NCBI GenBank assembly: GCA_015698045.1
Contig: BLAL01000006.1
Location: 744,001 to 808,000 of the forward strand
Direction of reading: 5' to 3'
Origin: Rhizophagus clarus
Taxonomy: Eukaryota > Glomeromycota > Glomeromycetes > Glomerales > Glomeraceae
Length of the DNA stretch: 64,000 nucleotides
The notes beneath the pieces are model-generated. The model saw only the letters and a list, made by a program, of their open reading frames with translations. It did no database searches and was not told where the DNA came from. This document shows, in pieces, positions 59,001-64,000 of the stretch. Position 1 is the first letter of the stretch. Every line of letters starts with the position of its first letter. A program made the translations under genes and the position numbers.

Positions 59001-62000
59001 TTATGTCTGAATGCTAGATATATGGGATACACATTCATTTTGATATTTCTCTGGGAGCTTAGCACTCATAGCTCTTTTTTTGGCCTCTTCATGGGGGACA
59101 CCAACTTTTACCATTTTCTTATATGCTATGGTACGCTAATGCATATATGGTAAAGGAGTTATCCCATTTGATAATATCCAGTACTTATCATTTCTGGGGC
59201 ATAGGGCCTTTTTCTCAGACTCAACCAGGGATAATGTGTGATCCTTTGATCAGATACCTACATTCTTTGCATAGAATACTTCCTTACCAAAGAGACAGTC
59301 CCAATATACTAATGTCATAGGATCTGCTTCTGAGCGTATAGTCAAGTCTCTAACCTCTTGTTCTGTCATTGTTGACCTATCTATTGGATCATCAAGCAAT
59401 GACCCTTCCAATGTTGGCATATAGGAATCTGTGGCCATCTCGCCCATACCTTTTTTACTAACTCCCTTATGCTTAGATTGCGTAGATTTATCTGCTAAGA
59501 CGTAATGGTATAATTTTGCCCAAATGTGATATGATTCTGTGATCACCTTTCCTGGAGTTTCATCTTTATATTTCCCAACAGTTTGGTCTCCATTGAGATT
59601 GAAAAGGTCTGGACGCTCATTCATATCTTTATATATATCTTCAGTCTTGATATATATTATAAAGGAATCTGTATCCATATATCCAAGCCGTGCTTTATCC
59701 CCATATTTTTCTTTTATATAGCCATACCAGAATTCGTACATATGAAGCTTGCTGAGTCCTAGAACAGATGTTCCAATTATGATTGGTTTGTTAAGAGTCA
59801 CGCTGGCCTTTCCCATATGTGCTCCTATAAGGGTGCTTCTAAGCTCTTTGGCATATTTAAATCTTGGGCTACGAACCTTATTTAAGAATGCCTTTTCATC
59901 CCGCTCATTTATATTCCTCATGAGTTTGACATCTTGATACTTACGAACATTTTCCATAGTCTTGCCATATACTGATACATTCATAAGTTTGAAAAAGTCA
60001 CTCAGGAATGTATTTCCAGCTTTTTTAGCCTCATTACGTTTCTCAGTATTAAAAGATATATATGGTTCAAGCCAGTTAGTCTGATCGAATGATAAGATTT
60101 CTGAAACTTTATACCTAATTTTACATAATATTGGAGCTCTTGGTAATGGATAACATAATCTTTTCGTGGGCCAAGATGTGGGACTAATTTTTCTGTTGCA
60201 GAGAAGCATCCTCCATCTAGATTATTAACAAGCTCTGTATTATATGGACTTAGCCAATCTTTTCCTACTGCAATATTTTCTACAGCTGGAGGCAAATCAC
60301 TTAGATAGCCATGGGTTTTAAATGGAAAATGAGCATTAATATTTAAGAAATACCCTTGTTTAGCATCAGATCATGTATTGAAAATCTTTTCAAGATATTT
60401 CTTCTGCATAACTGGATTCTTAAGTAAATATTCTCGACTGGCCTCCCATTGATAATTTTCGATAGGTAAATATTGACTCATAGAATGACCATAAAGATTT
60501 GTTGCGTCTACATATGAGATCCAGGATGTGGATTTGGATGGGTCATAGGCTTCTCCCATTTTGAGATTATTAGCCTTAAAATATCGTTGATAGGCCATTG
60601 ATATATCGCCACGCTTGGCCTTTTCAACAAAATCATGCATAGCCATATCTGTGAATAGTTCGATCTTGACTCCTGTCATTTTAAGCATAGAATCCCAGGA
60701 TAGTGATGGGGCTGAAACATAGTGACTGGGATCAAGTTCATAATATTCCATAGATATTTTTCTAAATTCTGTCCAAACATCTGCTAGAAGAAGTACGTCA
60801 ATTTTAAGATAGAGATCATTATACTCACCTAGATTTTTACAATCGAATTTCTTCCATATTTTTTGGGCATGTTCATAATCCTTTTGTGTAATTTTACCTC
60901 CAAGTATGCTATGGAATTCGTGGAATGGAGGGAGTTCTGTTTCCTTAAATCTATCTTGCGAATCTATGTAGTCATAAGGTTGGATCCCCTTGCGTGTAAC
61001 TAAATCTATTTGTTCATCAGTATAGCCTAAATCCTTGAAATGCTTCTTAGTTATAGGCTTGTTATCACCCAAATTTTCTGCAAGTTTGGCCAGGCTTGTG
61101 TTCATAAATTGCTGGCTATCGATATATTTAAGCTGACCCACTTTCATGGTTTTATATCGCTCAAATGTTTCAGCTATGACTCTGATTTGATGGGCATTAA
61201 CTGATCGTCCAACAGATTCACAGACCAAATGTGAATCATATCCACGAAAGTTATGGAATATGACTGGGATTGGGATTTTCCAATCCTGTATTTGGAGCTT
61301 AAGATTGCAATCCTTATGAGATGCTCCACGAAACTTACCTGTAATATGGCAGTGATCCCAAACCTTATTAGCCTTAGCTTTTTCACTGGCAATAGCTTTA
61401 GTTGCCTTATCAATAGTTATTTGGATGCCATTATATTCTGCTGACTCTTTTTTAAAGTTTTTTAGCTTTTCTTTAAGATAGGTTATTTTATCTTCTAAGC
61501 ACTCGATTTTATCTATATCTATATCAAACTTACCTTTGCAAATCCAACAGCTAATAGCTTCAGCAAATCTTTTCTTGTCTTCCTCAGTCTCAATTCGATC
61601 AGCTTTATTGGCTAATACCTCATTAATTCTAACCAGCTCCTGATCGATTTGACAAACAAATTCTTGGGTAGGATTTTCACCTCGATATAAGAAAGGCCCC
61701 CACACATCTCCTGTATCGATCCAGTGGACCATATAGCTGAAGCTGTTTGCTTTCTGTTCAGCAAGTTTTTGCATGCTTCCCCCATATGCCTCATTGCATT
61801 TCTTATTATCTGCCTTGAAGTCTGCTATAATTACACATGGGGCATTGATCATCCTACCATAGTTCTTGAATTCCATAAAGTCATCGACTCCTTTCTGAGG
61901 TAGTTTGACTATTTGACATTCTTCACCCTGTCCAAAGCAATGATCTTGATGATAGTTTCAGGTTGCTTTTGAAGACCAACTTATATCACATCGGTTGCAT

Positions 62001-63637
62001 GAATATCTCTTTCCATGATGCTTTGTATCTTTGAATCTTAATCCATCATGATTCTTTATCCAAAGGAAGTGATTCTTTTGCACGTACTTGTCATCCTCAG
62101 ATTTGGTAATATCTGTAAGAACCATGAGATATATTTCATGGGGTCTGTTATAGTTCTTACTAAAAATTACGCTTTTAGATGTAATAGTTTTTTCGTTCCA
62201 TTCCCAGACATTTATGGAGATATCAGGATTCATCTCCTCTATCTTTTTGAAAATACGTGGACAGATAGGAGTGGGCATAGGGATTCCGTCGAGCTTAACC
62301 TTTTTCAGATATGGTTTTAGCTTCTTAGCTCTAAAGATTCTTTCAAGATGCTCTGTATGTCCATCCTGATATGCGAAATAACATCCAAAAGCTCCTTGAA
62401 GACATTTTTCAGATAATTTGTTTGTCTCTGGATCAATTAATCCTTGATTATCTGGATTGATGGTACACTTTGTATTTGCAAGCTTTTTGGGTGTGATGGT
62501 ATAGGAGCCACCTGTAGCTCGACAGAATGGATATGTTTCAATACTTATATAATTTATATATCTAAGAATAAAACCTGATTCAAGTATCAATTGATCTGAA
62601 ATCTTTTTGTCGATATGACTAACAGTTTTGGCTAAATGTTTATCAATATCCTTTTCTGAAAGAAGTACACCCATTTTTCCTCTATGATATGTATTAAGTT
62701 CTTTAGTCTCATAATTTGCTTTATCTGTAGGATCACCTTTTCCTTTATATTTGTAATTTACATATGTAGCATTTACGACCAATGCTGTTTTTATTTGATC
62801 TTTTCTGCGAAGCTCTTCTTGTAATACACCGGTTATTGCCTCTCTTGATGCTTCTATAAGTTGAGGCATATAAGGGGCATCTGCATATTTTGTTTGTTCA
62901 GCTTGCTGTTTATTGAATGCATATTTGGGATTATTGCTAGATGGAACTTTTCCTTCCCATACAGTTATATTCCTGAGATTATTATGTTGTCTAGCAGGAT
63001 CATGATTTCTTTCTACAAATATGATATCAGTCTCTTGGGTTATTGGAGTTTGCTCATTTCTTTGCATCTCTCTATGTGCTTGAGTTGTTGGGCCAGGTCC
63101 AGCTTCAAGATCATCCTCTTGGATTTCATCCTGCATAGTGGGCTGTGATTCAAAAGCCTCATCGTCTGCCTGTAATAGGTCATGATGTAGTCGCTAACAT
63201 TCTTTTAAGTTTTTTGGCAAATCACATTCTTCTCCAATTATTTCAGTACATCTTCGACGTAATCTTGCACCCCATGTTTTCATATGCTCCCCAGTCTTTC
63301 TTGCATGTCTATCAATATATTCACCTTCTTGATTACCTCCCTGATCCATTACTTGTGTGGTGGGAGTTGGTGATTGGGATCTGACTTTTCGTAGTACTTC
63401 TTTTCTTCGATCCCTTTCACGAACATGGATGACAGGTGCTGGTGATCGTGGTCTGGATATATTGAGAGGGATATGTGCATTCCTTTGGTTGGTATTATCC
63501 TCTGGAGGTTGATTACATTGATTTTTATTACTTTTATAATGCTGACGAAGTTTAGCTGGTCTTGTGAATTTATATCCACAACAAACACATGTAGTATCTT
63601 TTTTATCTGATCTAGGCATTCTATCAATAAGTATCAC
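59001..63637 (-). pseudogene. Protein-primed-type DNA polymerase B of the Polinton-like element
   Basis: A reading path from ATG 63637 to TAA 59001-59003 (about 1,540 codons) broken by TAG 63194, TGA 61958, TGA 60371, TGA 59250, TAG 59136 and one 1-bp loss near 60110. N-terminus: C2H2-like finger CVCCGYKF...H. Middle: NPDISINVWEWNE and HGKRYSCNRCD, as in Polinton polymerases; then an HNH/EndoVII-like zinc fold, CWIC...DHCHITGKFRGASHKDC. Exonuclease: ADFKAD in place of D-x-E (a G-to-A change), FHNFRGYDSHL, PYDY. Palm: DATNLYGHSM (motif A), NVSVYGKTMENV (B), GYMDTDSF (C). All three polymerase motifs are intact but the gene cannot be translated through. Confidence 0.85.
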
Positions 63638-63744
63638 CTGTTATATATCGTGTAAACTTTTTCTCAATTTAAAATATTTAATCCTATGACCTCTAATGTT
63701 TAATTACTTTTTTTATATTTTTCGAATTTATGAGAAAATAGGGC

Positions 63745-64000
63745 TAAGTTGCGCCGACCATGCAGAGCATGTGGCAAACCTACTAAGATAGATAAGCCTC
63801 CTGGGATTGATAATGACCTATGTAGCTATTGTAATAAGAGCCTTTATCAGATTCGTCATGTGAATATTCTTCGGGATAAAACCCAAATGTTCGATCAATA
63901 TAGGTCACCCTCAATTACAGACTTTAAGGTGAGACTTTGAGGTTAGACTTGATGGTGAGACTTCTAGGTGAAACTTTGAAGTGAGACTTATAGGTAAGAC
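63745..64000. repeat. Right terminal inverted repeat (incomplete at window end)
   Basis: Inverse copy of the left repeat. 63745-63925 is almost identical to the complement of 51231-51397, then the 13-bp minisatellite begins (AGGTGAGACTT-type units) and is cut by the window edge. The open frame 63749-63940 is the second copy of the Cys-rich protein's C-terminal half and has no proper start of its own. Confidence 0.85.

Larger units (their letters stand above)
51024..64000. mobile_element. Maverick/Polinton-like element with gag-protease block (right end cut by window)
   Basis: Long terminal inverted repeats (51024-51397 and 63745 to the window end) enclose a set of genes. Order and strand: Cys-rich protein (-), small protein (+), integrase (-), gag (+), retropepsin (+), zinc finger/Ser-rich (+), coiled-coil protein (-), small protein (-), F-box/LRR (-), 71-aa protein (-), DNA polymerase B (-). 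Integrase plus protein-primed-type DNA polymerase B inside long TIRs defines Polintons. The usual FtsK-type ATPase, adenovirus-like protease and jelly-roll capsid genes were not recognised; a gag and an aspartic protease occupy the middle. No reverse transcriptase or LTR is seen. Stops in most genes show that this copy is dead. Confidence 0.8.

Noticed and set aside
59123..59937. Plus-strand ORFs across the polymerase region
   Set aside because: Antisense of the DNA polymerase B gene, whose motifs A, B and C fix the coding strand.
51571..63637. Stop-codon reassignment or readthrough in the Polinton-like element
   Set aside because: All three stop codons are involved, neighbouring host genes use them normally, and catalytic residues of the integrase and exonuclease are also altered, which points to decay.

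Overview
This is a strongly AT-rich eukaryotic window with short GT-AG introns (about 65-95 nt), long gene-poor stretches and many DNA transposons. The gene families (expanded kinases whose N-terminal exon reads NWTSGN...LEWIPYDRF, an MLKL-like pseudokinase with Sel1 repeats, crinkler-like and BCS1-like pseudogenes, F-box/LRR fragments) are those I associate with arbuscular mycorrhizal fungi (Glomeromycota, Rhizophagus type). The organism is an inference from these families; no rRNA or other marker gene is present.

Layout. 1-6.8 kb: a decayed multicopy-family protein, then a head-to-head pair made of a four-exon RBR E3 ubiquitin ligase (minus) and a two-unit ubiquitin-like precursor (plus), then a 375-bp non-autonomous pogo-type element. 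6.8-17.9 kb: one gene whose exons I could chain without a stop or frameshift. It has 19 tandem phase-0 exons, each a kinase N-lobe module, then one exon carrying the catalytic C-lobe, then six short phase-1 tail exons. The predicted product is about 3,080 aa. 18-25 kb: a decayed pogo-like element and an apparently intact pogo/Tigger-type transposon, the likely parent of the 375-bp element. 25-41 kb: a MYND zinc-finger gene, hAT and foldback MITEs, a duplicated dispersed repeat, a short TTAGGG-like tract, kinase, crinkler-like and AAA+ ATPase pseudogenes, and long stretches where I recognise nothing. 41.9-48 kb: an apparently intact Tc1-type transposon beside an MLKL-like gene (helical N-terminus, pseudokinase, Sel1 repeats), two more MITEs and a decayed kinase. 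48.9-50.6 kb: a 5'-truncated hAT transposase.

51-64 kb is the most unusual part. It is a Maverick/Polinton-like element at least 12.9 kb long, with inverted terminal repeats containing a 13-bp minisatellite. It encodes a protein-primed-type DNA polymerase B and a retroviral-type integrase, as Polintons do. Where a Polinton would carry a packaging ATPase, adenovirus-type protease and jelly-roll capsids, I see instead a retroelement-style block: coiled-coil gag with a CCHC knuckle, a retropepsin, and a C2H2 zinc-finger/Ser-rich domain. These three lie in successive -1 frames joined at two A9 runs whose zero frame reads A AAA AAG and A AAA AAC. No reverse transcriptase is visible. The element is decayed: nearly every gene carries in-frame stops each one C-to-T step from CAA, CAG or CGA, and catalytic residues of the integrase and exonuclease are altered by G-to-A changes. 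That pattern fits cytosine deamination or RIP-like mutation.

Recurrent themes are ubiquitin signalling, kinase and pseudokinase diversification by exon duplication, and a dense layer of class II transposons, some probably still mobile.
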